A stretch of 18,484 nucleotides of DNA. Source: DATJHM01 sp035493895 (lineage in GTDB: Bacteria; Chloroflexota; Ktedonobacteria; Ktedonobacterales; Ktedonobacteraceae). The notes beneath the pieces are model-generated. The model did not search any database. It was not told where the DNA came from and worked only from the letters and a program-made list of their open reading frames with translations. The stretch covers positions 1-18,484 of the forward strand of contig DATJHM010000062.1 in the NCBI GenBank assembly GCA_035493895.1, in the 5' to 3' direction. Made by a program: the position numbers and the translations under genes. Below, piece by piece: positions 1 to 7,312 of this stretch. Within the stretch, counting starts at the first letter, position 1. Every line of letters starts with the position of its first letter.

Positions 1-106
1 AACTGGGGGAGTCAATTGCGCAAAGTTGTGTTAATTCGTTGATATATTGCGGAAGATGACGCTGCGTATATGCTTTTACTTCCGTCACCAGAGTATGTAT
101 ATCCAT
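1..106 (-). CDS. M20-family metallopeptidase, N-terminal fragment
   Basis: Only the first 35 codons lie inside the window; the gene continues past the left edge. The visible peptide starts MDIHTLVTEVKAY and continues to a helix ending QLCAIDSPS. A leading amphipathic helix followed by L-x-x-I-D-S-x-S is the usual N-terminus of M20 peptidases (glutamate carboxypeptidase, ArgE/DapE type), which are cytosolic zinc hydrolases of peptides or N-acyl amino acids. No metal ligands are visible because they lie further downstream. The start at 106 has GGAGA six bases upstream. An in-frame ATG at 118 is an alternative, with a GGAGG farther away. The gene has its own promoter and a long structured leader. 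The family call rests on a short N-terminal pattern, so another enzyme with a similar start cannot be excluded. Confidence 0.5.
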   Translation of the reverse strand, partial: MDIHTLVTEVKAYTQRHLPQYINELTQLCAIDSPS

Positions 107-211
107 AGTATTCTCCATATAATAAAAATTCCTCCTCCGCCTCCTGAATGTGCAAACCATTTTCCCGGTTATGCCGATGCAACTTGATTATGTAATGAAA
201 ACACGGTACCT

Positions 212-246
212 AAAAATCGAAAAGCTCCCACCCTATCAGGAGGAGC
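212..246 (-). terminator. Rho-independent-terminator-like hairpin in the leader of the M20 gene
   Basis: Read on the minus strand, GCTCC pairs with GGAGC (224-228 with 242-246). The stem extends inward with one G-U pair and one mismatch around the loop TGATAG, and TTTTCGATTTTT follows directly. It lies about 85 bases downstream of the predicted transcription start and about 105 bases upstream of the M20 start codon. Either a short RNA ends here or transcription of the peptidase gene is attenuated. The interrupted U run lowers confidence. Confidence 0.45.
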
Positions 247-272
247 CAGCACACGCGATAAGCAATAACGGG

Positions 273-307
273 AAAGAGAGAAGATATATCGTAATACTTC
301 TCTCTTT
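273..307 (-). other. Perfect 11-bp stem-loop in the M20 leader RNA
   Basis: AAAGAGAGAAG (273-283) is the exact reverse complement of CTTCTCTCTTT (297-307), with a 13-base AT-rich loop. On the minus strand it lies between the promoter and the terminator-like hairpin, so the leader would fold into two consecutive hairpins. On the plus strand it is followed by only a short T run and serves no identifiable gene there. Confidence 0.45.
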
Positions 308-335
308 TTCAAAAACACAGCAATTGTTAGAGACT

Positions 336-364
336 GTTATATACATGTTGTCTCTATTTGTCAA
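336..364 (-). promoter_or_regulatory. Strong sigma-70-type promoter driving the M20 leader
   Basis: On the minus strand TTGACA (359-364, a perfect -35) is followed by a 17-base spacer and TATAAC (336-341, five of six to TATAAT). Transcription would start near 329, giving a leader of about 220 nt before the start codon at 106. No other full-consensus -35 with ideal spacing was noticed in the window. Confidence 0.65.
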
Positions 365-441
365 GCAAATGTAGGTAATATTAGTCCATTCTGGTAATCT
401 CCCTACGATGAACACGGGGATTTTTTTGTCTTTGCAATATA

Positions 442-487
442 AGCGGACGCTTCATTGCACGAACATTTATGCAATGAAGCGTCTGCT
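442..487 (-). terminator. 17-bp stem-loop downstream of the WD40 gene
   Basis: Bases 442-458 pair with 471-487 along 17 positions, all Watson-Crick except one G-T wobble (445/484), around a 12-base loop. It begins 31 bases past the stop codon of the WD40-like gene (518), so it probably forms at the 3' end of the sigma/WD40 transcript. Neither strand has a U run after the stem, so it may be a 3'-end stabiliser or Rho-assisted terminator rather than a classic intrinsic one. Confidence 0.4.
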
Positions 488-517
488 GGCATGGAGGAAG
501 GGGATTGTCTACGAAAC

Positions 518-2014
518 TTAGCTCAACGCCCAGACATTGACGGTGAGATCAGAGGGCTGGTCATTGCTCAGCACCATCGCCGAGGTGGCAAGACCAGTGC
601 CATTGGGTGCCCAGGTCAGCATGGTGATCCAGTGCTGGGCATCAACTTTGCCGAAAGTAGCGGCAATCTTTTTGCCCGTGACATCATAGATGTTGATGAC
701 ATTCGTGCTCTCGGCGAGATAGTTGCCGTCCGGCGACCAGGCAAGAGTGTGTACTCCCTGCCCCGAAACCTTATTCTCGAATGATGCGAGCAACTTCCAG
801 GTGTCTGTTGCATAAATCTCTATCTTGCCCTCACCATCCAGAGCGAGCATTGAGCCGTCGGGAGAGAGCTCCTGACCGAATGTGGGTTCAGGGAGTGAAG
901 TGTTGCTCACTAGCTTCCCTTTGTCGCTATCCCAGGTTGCGAGCTCCATAGTCGTTCTGTCGTTTTTCATACTCCGTACAACTATCGTCTTCACATCAGA
1001 CGACCAGCCAACAACGCTATATCCTTCAGGGAGCTGTGTCAATGTCGTGACTTTCCCACTATTGACATCTATGGCCTTGATGCTAACACTGATTTTCATG
1101 AGCTGAGGCGAAGAAGGTACAGGCTGGAAGTTCTGTGAGCCGTCGCTCTGGGGGAAAATGATTTTCGTGCTATCGGATGACCAACGGCCAGTACCGATGA
1201 AGTTGCCCTTCAATTTTGTCAGGATTTTTCCGTTCCGGTTCAGCACATCAGTAGAGCTGTGGTCTTCTGTATCAGCTACTAAGAGCTTACTGCCGTCTGG
1301 CGACCAGAGCGGCCCGACCGACTGCTGCTGTATCGCTGGCTGGAAGGCTGCGATTGGAGAACAGTTCTTCGCGGAGTACGCCTTGAAGCTTGAGTATGTC
1401 CCTACAACCAGTTGCCCCTGAGCGGACCAACTGAGTTCAGCACTCCAGGGCGCTCCATTGATCGAGACTTTCGCGCCTGCGTTTACACTACATACTTGTT
1501 TGCCACTGCTGATCACTTTCTGCTGCTGTTGATTGGGCGCACCTGTGATGGTTGATGTCTTGTTTGCCGCCTGAGGAGCGGGCCGCAGCAGGCCGGAGAA
1601 GATGGTGAAGCTCGCAATGGTAATAAGGGCCACTGCGGCAATCAGACCAATGCCCACCCCTCTCAGCACAGGTGAACGGCGCTTCTTTGAAGCTCCGCGA
1701 TACGCGAGGGAATCCATTCCCCCGGAACTCGTATTTTTTCCCATGACGTTTCTTTCCTTTCTGGTCATTTCAGTTTGACTGGTCATCTGCTCCTGCGCAG
1801 TATCCATCTGCCGTACAGCATCAGAGAAAGACATATGTGCGTCCAGGCCCAGGCGCTGCCAGACCAATTCCAATGAGCCTGGATTCTCCGTGTAAAGTTG
1901 GGAGAGACCGTGCGCCATTTGTGCATCCTGGGATGTTGCAGGCTGGCTCTGTAGAAGTTCATCAACTTGCTCGTCGACGGTCTTAGGGGTAAATTGTTCG
2001 TCGTGTTTCTCCAT
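518..2014 (-). CDS. Membrane-anchored WD40-like beta-propeller protein paired with an ECF sigma factor
   Basis: A 498-residue protein in three parts. Residues 1-115 are a hydrophilic, probably cytosolic segment. One hydrophobic helix spans about 118-141 (GIGLIAAVALITIASFTIF), preceded by the basic KKRR. A long exported domain follows. From about residue 190 it carries recurring blade motifs such as LWSPDGSKLLVAD, LAWSPDGNYLAES and LTWAPNGTGLATS, about seven in all, so a single beta-propeller is likely. Its start overlaps the context of the sigma-factor stop (TAGCATG, one base between stop and start), with GGGGGAGA upstream, so the two are translationally coupled. By analogy with other ECF sigma/membrane-protein pairs it may sense an envelope signal and restrain the sigma factor through its cytosolic part. 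No zinc-finger anti-sigma motif (HxxxCxxC) is visible, so the anti-sigma role is inference. Confidence 0.75.
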   Translation of the reverse strand: MEKHDEQFTPKTVDEQVDELLQSQPATSQDAQMAHGLSQLYTENPGSLELVWQRLGLDAHMSFSDAVRQMDTAQEQMTSQTEMTRKERNVMGKNTSSGGMDSLAYRGASKKRRSPVLRGVGIGLIAAVALITIASFTIFSGLLRPAPQAANKTSTITGAPNQQQQKVISSGKQVCSVNAGAKVSINGAPWSAELSWSAQGQLVVGTYSSFKAYSAKNCSPIAAFQPAIQQQSVGPLWSPDGSKLLVADTEDHSSTDVLNRNGKILTKLKGNFIGTGRWSSDSTKIIFPQSDGSQNFQPVPSSPQLMKISVSIKAIDVNSGKVTTLTQLPEGYSVVGWSSDVKTIVVRSMKNDRTTMELATWDSDKGKLVSNTSLPEPTFGQELSPDGSMLALDGEGKIEIYATDTWKLLASFENKVSGQGVHTLAWSPDGNYLAESTNVINIYDVTGKKIAATFGKVDAQHWITMLTWAPNGTGLATSAMVLSNDQPSDLTVNVWALS

Positions 2015-2015
2015 G

Positions 2016-2651
2016 CTATTTCTCCCCCGAGCTTTCTTTAAAATTCTTCCGCAAGATATTGAGTGTGCGCGAGAGCATCGTGCGGAGGGTCGAATCGTGT
2101 TTGTTCAGCAGCCTGGCAATCTCCGTGCAACGCAGGCCTTGCGCAAAACGTAAGCTCAAAATCTGCTGTTGCTCTTCGGTCAGGGATGAAACACAAGCAC
2201 GTAAAACATCCTGTGCCTCCTGGCGCAAAATCAACGTTTCTGGTGCAAACAGCTCGTCCTCGTAAAGCGTCTCCTCGACATCCGCTAACGGAGCAGCCTG
2301 ACGATGTTTTGCACGACGATACTGATCGATCACCTTGTTATGGGCAACACTCCACAACCAGGCCTTTTGCTGTTGCTCGTCAATGCGGTACAAGGTATCG
2401 CTCTCCATGGCGGCTAAAAATACTTCGAGCAGCAAATCCTCTGCATCTTCCCGCGAAGATACCTGCCGACGTAAATATTCCAGCAAAGCCGACCCATGGT
2501 GGAGATAGAGGTGTGCAATGAGCGAATGCTTGGATAAAGAGGGATGTTTCAACAAACTACATCTATACTCCTCTGCATTTTCTTTTTGTGTCTCTATTAA
2601 CTGAATCGCATATGCAGAGAAAGTGCTACAAATATGTACGATGTTACCCAT
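2016..2651 (-). CDS. ECF-type RNA polymerase sigma factor (sigma-70 family)
   Basis: Region 2 is visible as LEYLRRQVSSREDAEDLLLE followed by KAWLWSVAHNKVIDQYRRAK, the helix that reads the -10 element. Region 4 is visible as LTEEQQQILSLRFAQGLRC followed by the helix-turn-helix EIARLLNKHDSTLRTMLSR. There is no region 1.1 or 3, as expected for a group 4 (ECF) sigma. The reading frame is open up to an ATG at 2732, but that codon lies inside a repeat hairpin, and the first residues look unlike a sigma factor. I use the ATG at 2651. Alternatives are the ATG at 2669 and in-frame TTG codons behind an AGAGGAG nearer region 2, and none has a decisive ribosome site. The gene is coupled to the downstream WD40-like membrane protein, probably its regulator. 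Confidence 0.8.
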   Translation of the reverse strand: MGNIVHICSTFSAYAIQLIETQKENAEEYRCSLLKHPSLSKHSLIAHLYLHHGSALLEYLRRQVSSREDAEDLLLEVFLAAMESDTLYRIDEQQQKAWLWSVAHNKVIDQYRRAKHRQAAPLADVEETLYEDELFAPETLILRQEAQDVLRACVSSLTEEQQQILSLRFAQGLRCTEIARLLNKHDSTLRTMLSRTLNILRKNFKESSGEK

Positions 2652-2723
2652 GTTCTTGCTTATGGGCATGAAATGGCTTTCATTTATCGCTGGTAATGGC
2701 AAACAAAAGGCCGATGGGAGTAG

Positions 2724-2825
2724 GGACGCCATGTCGAATGGCGTCCGCCCCCACCGGCCATCTCGCCCTCACACGTGCTTCTCGAGTGCGTTTTCTGAAA
2801 GGACGCCATGTACTCAATAGGCGTC
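2724..2825 (+). repeat. Intergenic repeat module, hairpin plus C-rich tail
   Basis: GGACGCCAT (2724-2732) pairs perfectly with ATGGCGTCC (2738-2746) around the loop GTCGA. The constant tail CCCCCACCGGCCATCTCGCC follows from 2748. A second, weaker copy of the stem (GACGCC 2802-2807 with GGCGTC 2820-2825) lies further along. The same layout, hairpin then CCCCACCG-type tail, recurs at 8500-8600, 13927-14046 and 16271-16620. The module fills the spacer between murJ's 3' end and the sigma gene's 5' end. Confidence 0.6.
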
Positions 2826-2842
2826 ACCACTTCAGGGTATGC

Positions 2843-4624
2843 TCATGCACGCCCAAGCTTCTTCATTACAGCCCCCTTTAACAGATTGACCTCTTCAACC
2901 TTGAGCACCAGCACGCAGCCTCCAAATACGGCTACACCCAGGCCGCCCGCCAGGATCAGCGTTAGCAGCCAACCAAGGAAACCATGCGAGAAGAACGAGA
3001 TCTGGCCTAACAAGAACTGCACTCCCCAGGCCACACCGATGAGCAGGGCCGACGCCAGCACGATCTTGGCAACCGTCGGAATCATCCTGCGGAAGTGGAT
3101 CGAACCGATCGCCATACGCAAAAGCACCAGCAGAATGATGCCATGCACTGAGTTCTGCACCGTATTCGCGAAAGCCATCGCGCCCAGACCCCACGTACTA
3201 TAAAAGGGAAGTGCAATCGCCAGATAACCCAGAACTGAGACGAAGCCAACCACCACCGGCACAATCGTGTTTCTGCGCGCATAGAAAGCCGCGATCAACA
3301 ACTGATCCAGCGCGACAAACGGCAGTTGATAGGCATAGTTCTGTAAGGCAAGGGCGATCAGTGCCGGATTCTTCGCGTGCCCATGCGCAAAAAGCACCTG
3401 CGTAATCGGCGTTTGGAGCACAATCAGCCCGGCCATCGCCGGGATCATCAGCAGCAAGCCAAGACGAAAGCCGAGGAGCAGCGTTTCTTTAAAACGCTCC
3501 ATGTTATTCTCGCGCGCATACGTCGAGAGTGTCGGCAATACCGCCACCTGTAACGCCGCCGCGACCAGTCCTATCGGGAACTGGACTAATGTGGTCGCCA
3601 GGGCCAGTGCGCCAACGTTGGCCGCACCACAGGCTCCTGGATCAGAGGAAGGCATGACTGAGGTCACACAGGGCGTACGACTTTGCAGGTACAGGTCCAG
3701 AAAGACTGTTCCCATGCTCACAAGAAAACTCAGCGCAATTGGCGCATACAGCCTGAGAATACGCCGGAGCGCAGGCTGCTTCAGATCCAGGATAAAGAGA
3801 TAATAGAGCTTCTGGTTGCGAATGCCTGGAAAAATCAAGAGCAGTTCGCCTGCCGCTCCCACCAGTACGCCAAATGCCAGTCCCAGATTGCCCAAAAAAC
3901 GTGTACCCAGAACCGCGCTGACAATTGCACCCAGGATAATACCAATATGATAGGAAGTTGTCGCAAAAGCAGGCCAGCCAAACTCTTTCAGCGCGTAGAG
4001 TCCCGCCAGCAAAATCGAGAAGGGACCGAGGGCCGCCAGCGAAAAAAAGATAATACGTGAATACTGGAGCGTGACCAATTTATCGGCGGCATCAAAATCA
4101 CCAACCAGGAAAGAGCCCACAAGCCAGGGAGCAATAAAATAAAAGACAATCGAGACTGCCAGCGTAATCAAGACAATCGCATTGACAAGCGTATACACCA
4201 GACGGCGCAGTTCATAACGCCTCTCAGGATCAGCATATTCGTTAAACGTAGGAATCAGAGCGCCGGAGACCGAGCCATTGACGAGCAGATCATAGAATGT
4301 CTGCGTCGGCTTCAGTGCCGCCGAAAACGGACCTGCCAGACCGGTGGCATTCACTGCAACCTGACGCACCATGCCCATCAGGCTACTGCCAAAATTGCCT
4401 AATGAGACCAGCGTCGCTGATTTCACAATCTCACGTCGCTCAGTAGGCCGCGACTGCTCCTCCGTTGGAGCTACTGGCAACTTGCTATCACCTTCCTGAT
4501 CCGGCTGAGGCGTATCCTCGCTCAACACGGCTGGGACCATCTCAGCCTCAACCGCTGGTGTGGCGCTCAGTTCCGGCTCGGGCAGCGAATCCTGCATTTG
4601 CTCATCAATAGAATCTTTGGCCAT
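2843..4624 (-). CDS. murJ: MurJ/MviN-family lipid II flippase
   Basis: A 593-residue polytopic membrane protein of the MOP exporter superfamily, with about 14 hydrophobic spans after residue 66. MurJ moves undecaprenyl-linked peptidoglycan precursor across the membrane. Family features include SLGNFGSSLMGMVRQVAVNA, the loop LVNGSVSGALIPTFNEYAD and the mid-protein LVQFPIGLVAAALQVAVLPT, which matches the typical MurJ helix. Residues 1-66 form an unusual acidic, proline-rich cytosolic extension. Compared by eye with E. coli MurJ, the arginine at R24 appears kept (R87), but the positions of R18, D39 and R52 seem replaced. The start at 4624 has AGGAG 13 bases upstream, a long spacing. It follows the adenylyltransferase gene by 47 bases. 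A wider lipid-linked glycan substrate is possible given the neighbours. Confidence 0.88.
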   Translation of the reverse strand: MAKDSIDEQMQDSLPEPELSATPAVEAEMVPAVLSEDTPQPDQEGDSKLPVAPTEEQSRPTERREIVKSATLVSLGNFGSSLMGMVRQVAVNATGLAGPFSAALKPTQTFYDLLVNGSVSGALIPTFNEYADPERRYELRRLVYTLVNAIVLITLAVSIVFYFIAPWLVGSFLVGDFDAADKLVTLQYSRIIFFSLAALGPFSILLAGLYALKEFGWPAFATTSYHIGIILGAIVSAVLGTRFLGNLGLAFGVLVGAAGELLLIFPGIRNQKLYYLFILDLKQPALRRILRLYAPIALSFLVSMGTVFLDLYLQSRTPCVTSVMPSSDPGACGAANVGALALATTLVQFPIGLVAAALQVAVLPTLSTYARENNMERFKETLLLGFRLGLLLMIPAMAGLIVLQTPITQVLFAHGHAKNPALIALALQNYAYQLPFVALDQLLIAAFYARRNTIVPVVVGFVSVLGYLAIALPFYSTWGLGAMAFANTVQNSVHGIILLVLLRMAIGSIHFRRMIPTVAKIVLASALLIGVAWGVQFLLGQISFFSHGFLGWLLTLILAGGLGVAVFGGCVLVLKVEEVNLLKGAVMKKLGRA

Positions 4625-4654
4625 AAAATTTTTCTTGCTCCTGATGCCTCCACT

Positions 4655-4660
4655 ATTATA
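4655..4660 (-). promoter_or_regulatory. Possible internal -10 box upstream of murJ
   Basis: A perfect TATAAT on the minus strand lies in the 47-base gap between the adenylyltransferase and murJ. No good -35 sits 16-18 bases upstream, so this is a weak candidate for an internal promoter giving murJ extra expression. Confidence 0.25.
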
Positions 4661-4671
4661 ATGACAACTTT

Positions 4672-5205
4672 TTAGCGAAATGGTTGTGGGAGGCGCTTAA
4701 TTTTTGTAATCAATTCAGTCGTCGAGTGATTGGGAAGATAGGGAATGAGACGAATAGATCCACCGTACGCCTGCACCACCTTCGCTTCAGGCAAACGATG
4801 TGTATCAATACTTCCGGCCTGCGCGCCCGCATAATCGCCGCCCTTGACGTAGATGGCTGGTTGCAGCAGCTCAAGCAGCGAGTTCGCCGTTGTCTCGGGA
4901 AAGATCGTAACGTAATCGATACAGGTCAGGGCGGCAAGAATTTCCGCTCGCTCTTGCTCAGGGACCAGAGGCCGCATCTCACCCTTGAGTATACGCACAC
5001 TCTCATCTCCATTCAGGGCCAGCACCAGAAAATCCCCCAGATCACGCGCTTCCTGTAAATAGCGCACATGACCAATGTGCAACAGATCGAAGCAGCCGTT
5101 CGTGAAAACGCCCTGCTCACCAGCCTGCTGGCGACGCTGTACTTCAGCGGCCAGCTCGGCATGAGACATGATTTTATTGCGCGATAAAGAAAGTTGTTGA
5201 TTCAT
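4672..5205 (-). CDS. rfaE2: D-glycero-beta-D-manno-heptose 1-phosphate adenylyltransferase (RfaE2/HldE C-domain type)
   Basis: A 177-residue nucleotidyltransferase of the cytidylyltransferase-like fold. The nucleotide-binding signature is VFTNGCFDLLHIGHVRYLQ, with HIGH at residues 43-46. KGGDY follows at 121-125 and STTELI at 161-166, both typical of RfaE2. The enzyme joins heptose 1-phosphate to AMP from ATP, giving an ADP-heptose. In E. coli this activity is fused to the kinase in HldE; here the two are separate genes with only two bases between the kinase stop (TAG) and this ATG. No GmhA or GmhB is in view. A related cytidylyl- or adenylyltransferase acting on another sugar or polyol phosphate cannot be excluded, but the kinase beside it supports the heptose call. 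Confidence 0.82.
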   Translation of the reverse strand: MNQQLSLSRNKIMSHAELAAEVQRRQQAGEQGVFTNGCFDLLHIGHVRYLQEARDLGDFLVLALNGDESVRILKGEMRPLVPEQERAEILAALTCIDYVTIFPETTANSLLELLQPAIYVKGGDYAGAQAGSIDTHRLPEAKVVQAYGGSIRLIPYLPNHSTTELITKIKRLPQPFR

Positions 5206-5207
5206 GA

Positions 5208-6230
5208 CTATAAGATACTCAGCAATTCTTCCGGCGTATTACTTGCGCATCCCAGACGGCGAACCACCAGCGCGGCGGCAGCATTCGCCAGATACGCGGC
5301 ATCGGTCATACTGGCTCCGGAGGCCAGGGCCAACGCGAATGTGGCGGCGACGGTATCACCTGCGCCGTTCGTATCCACAATCTCGTTGGATAAAGGAAGA
5401 GGGTAGATTGGCATGTGCACTGGTGTCTGCTTTTCTTCAAACAGGCTCATACCTTCACTCCCTCGTGTAATTAAAACGCCTTTCGCGTGACTGCCCGCCA
5501 ACAAATGTTCACCCATCGCCTCGAGTTCGCCCTGCGTCCTGACCACTGCTCCAAACATTGATTCAGCTTCTGGCTGATTCGGCGTCAGTGCCGTCACGCC
5601 CTGGAAGCGAAAGAGCGAACCATGCGAATCGACAACCACGATTTTATTGAGTGCGCGTGCCGCAGGGATACAGGCGGCAATAATATCAGGGCTGATCACG
5701 CCATTTTCATAATCTGAAATCATCACCGCATCAATTGCAGGCAACATCTGCTGAATATATTCAATAATATGTTGTTTACACGGATCATTGATATCAGAAG
5801 TATCCACACGATCTACACGCACTACATGCTGCTGTACGATCTGTGGGCTACCAGCAAGAATACGCGTCTTCGTTGAAGTAGGACGATGAGGGTCGCAAAA
5901 AATACCGTCCTGATTCATCCCCAGATCGCTCACTGCTCGACGCAAGCGCTGCCCGGGCAAATCGTCGCCGATCACTCCGGCCAGAAAGACCTCAGCGCCA
6001 AGCGCACAGGCATTCACCGCGACGTTAGCCGCTCCACCCGGAATAGTCCGCTCTTCATCCAGTTCGAGAATGAGCACAGGAGCCTCACGCGAAATACGCG
6101 TCGGGCGTCCGATTAAATATTCATCGGCCACCATATCACCGATCACCAGGATACGCTTTTTTGCGAACGAGCGGATCAGCGTCCGTAAACGCTGACCCTG
6201 CATCTCTTGTGTATAAGAATCTAACGTCAT
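5208..6230 (-). CDS. rfaE1: Heptose 7-phosphate kinase, PfkB family (RfaE1/HldE N-domain type)
   Basis: A 340-residue ribokinase-fold sugar kinase. The N-terminal region reads ILVIGDMVADEYLIGRPTRI then SREAPVLI (47-54), matching the RISPEAPV signature of RfaE1. IPGGAANVAVNACALGA (63-79) is the substrate loop. TKTRILAG (120-127) and SDYENGVIS (172-180) follow. VDTNGAGDT (285-293) is the PfkB signature with catalytic base D292. The reaction would phosphorylate D-glycero-beta-D-manno-heptose 7-phosphate at C1. The frame is open to 6329, but the ATG at 6230 overlaps the preceding TGA stop in ATGA, which fixes the start and makes the extra 33 residues a read-back into the glycosyltransferase gene. 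It sits between the glycosyltransferase and the adenylyltransferase in one operon. Confidence 0.85.
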   Translation of the reverse strand: MTLDSYTQEMQGQRLRTLIRSFAKKRILVIGDMVADEYLIGRPTRISREAPVLILELDEERTIPGGAANVAVNACALGAEVFLAGVIGDDLPGQRLRRAVSDLGMNQDGIFCDPHRPTSTKTRILAGSPQIVQQHVVRVDRVDTSDINDPCKQHIIEYIQQMLPAIDAVMISDYENGVISPDIIAACIPAARALNKIVVVDSHGSLFRFQGVTALTPNQPEAESMFGAVVRTQGELEAMGEHLLAGSHAKGVLITRGSEGMSLFEEKQTPVHMPIYPLPLSNEIVDTNGAGDTVAATFALALASGASMTDAAYLANAAAALVVRRLGCASNTPEELLSIL

Positions 6231-7012
6231 CGTTTTCCGTGGCCTTTCAAAAGAACCAGGAGAGCAGCAACCGGTAGAGCCAGCATGCGCCGCCAGCGCG
6301 CCGGTTCGCGGTACAATCGGTACAGCCATTCCAGACCAGTGCGCTGCATTAATAGGGGGGCGCGACGCTGGCGACCAGCAAGAAAGTCATACGCGCCCCC
6401 TACGCCCATGGCGATACCAGCGGGCAGGCGCTCCAGATTGCGTTTGATCCAGAGCTCTTGCGCGGGCGCTCCATAGGCAACACAGATGAAATCCGGGGTC
6501 GCAGCACGCAGATGCTCAAGAATAGCATCTTCCTCTGTGAGTGCTGGTGAGCCAGCATAGGTGCCAACGATCTGCACACCCGGAGCCAGTTCTTGTAAAC
6601 GCGTGGCCGCAATCTCAGCCACGCCCGGCGCCGCCCCTAGAAGATAGAGACGATAGCCATGTGAAGCGCAGAGACGCGCGATCTGCGGAAGGAGATCGGT
6701 CCCGGTAATGCGTTCAGGAACCGGAGTGCGCAAAAAGCGCGTGCCCCAGACAATCCCCATACCATCGGCGACCACCAGAGCAGCTTCGTTAATGGCCTGA
6801 CGAAAGGGGAGGTTTTTCTGCGCCGCAACCACGAATTCGGGATTGACCGTCACCACCTGCTGGCAGCGAGCTTGCCTATGACTCGCCTGATACTGAGCAA
6901 GCAGTTGCGCGATCAGAGAGAGAGCCTGTTGTTGAGTTACACGATCGACACGGACGCCCACCAGCGAGGTTGAGGCGTGTTCAGGAGGCACATCTAACAT
7001 TTCGATTAGCAT
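6227..7012 (-). CDS. WecG/TagA/CpsF-family glycosyltransferase
   Basis: A 261-residue GT26-family enzyme. Visible motifs are VVTVNPEFVVAAQ (53-65), VADGMGIVWG (81-90) with the conserved Asp, RITGTDLLP (101-109), GAPAQELWIKRN (181-192) and GVGGAYDFLAGRQRRAP (203-219), then the C-terminal TGLEWLYRLYREPARWRRM. Family members transfer N-acetylmannosamine or a related sugar to undecaprenyl-diphosphate-GlcNAc, the second step of wall teichoic acid or enterobacterial common antigen assembly. The C-terminal basic helix and hydrophobic LALPVAALLVLL suggest membrane association. The start at 7012 has GGTGA four bases upstream and follows the ylxP stop by three bases. Donor sugar and product are unknown here. 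Confidence 0.88.
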   Translation of the reverse strand: MLIEMLDVPPEHASTSLVGVRVDRVTQQQALSLIAQLLAQYQASHRQARCQQVVTVNPEFVVAAQKNLPFRQAINEAALVVADGMGIVWGTRFLRTPVPERITGTDLLPQIARLCASHGYRLYLLGAAPGVAEIAATRLQELAPGVQIVGTYAGSPALTEEDAILEHLRAATPDFICVAYGAPAQELWIKRNLERLPAGIAMGVGGAYDFLAGRQRRAPLLMQRTGLEWLYRLYREPARWRRMLALPVAALLVLLKGHGKR

Positions 7013-7015
7013 AGA

Positions 7016-7306
7016 TCACCAATTGATAATTTCAATATCACATTGCGTCATCACCACATCGGGCCGCGTCGCTTCAATGTAGCGCCGTATATGCGTCAGA
7101 ATCTCTTCTGCATGCTGGCCATCATTGCTTACGCAGCTCACCCCGATTTTTGCGAGTTGCCAGCGATCATTCTCTCCGACCTCGGCAATCGCGACCTCAA
7201 ATTGATTGCGCACACGCGCCAGAACGGATTTCACTACCTGCCGCTTCTCTTTTAAAGTATGACATTCCGGCAGATGCAACGTCATCTCGCAAGCGCCTAT
7301 CACCAT
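7016..7306 (-). CDS. ylxP: YlxP/DUF503-family small protein
   Basis: A 96-residue protein starting MVIGACEMTLHLPECHTLKE. It continues KRQVVKSVLARVRNQFEVAI and later QLAKIGVSCVSNDGQHAEEI, the standard DUF503 pattern. In many bacteria the gene lies beside rbfA or infB and is linked to ribosome or RNA metabolism, though its biochemical role is unsettled. Here it heads an envelope operon instead. The frame is open 11 codons further (to 7339), but family alignment starts at the MVIG methionine. A TATACT box ends six bases before this ATG, which would make the transcript essentially leaderless. Confidence 0.85.
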   Translation of the reverse strand: MVIGACEMTLHLPECHTLKEKRQVVKSVLARVRNQFEVAIAEVGENDRWQLAKIGVSCVSNDGQHAEEILTHIRRYIEATRPDVVMTQCDIEIINW

Positions 7307-7312
7307 GCGCCT

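Noticed and set aside
195..246. T-box-like sequence (AGGTACCGTG and AGGGTGG on the minus strand)
   Set aside because: The conserved TGGNACC antiterminator bulge is not present in one piece and no specifier stem is visible, so a T-box is not supported.
150..374. 74-codon open frame on the plus strand
   Set aside because: No ribosome site, no family resemblance, and it lies antisense to a well-supported promoter and structured leader on the minus strand.
6231..6329. 33-residue N-terminal extension of the heptose kinase
   Set aside because: It reads back into the glycosyltransferase gene, and the ATGA overlap at 6227-6230 gives a natural coupled start.
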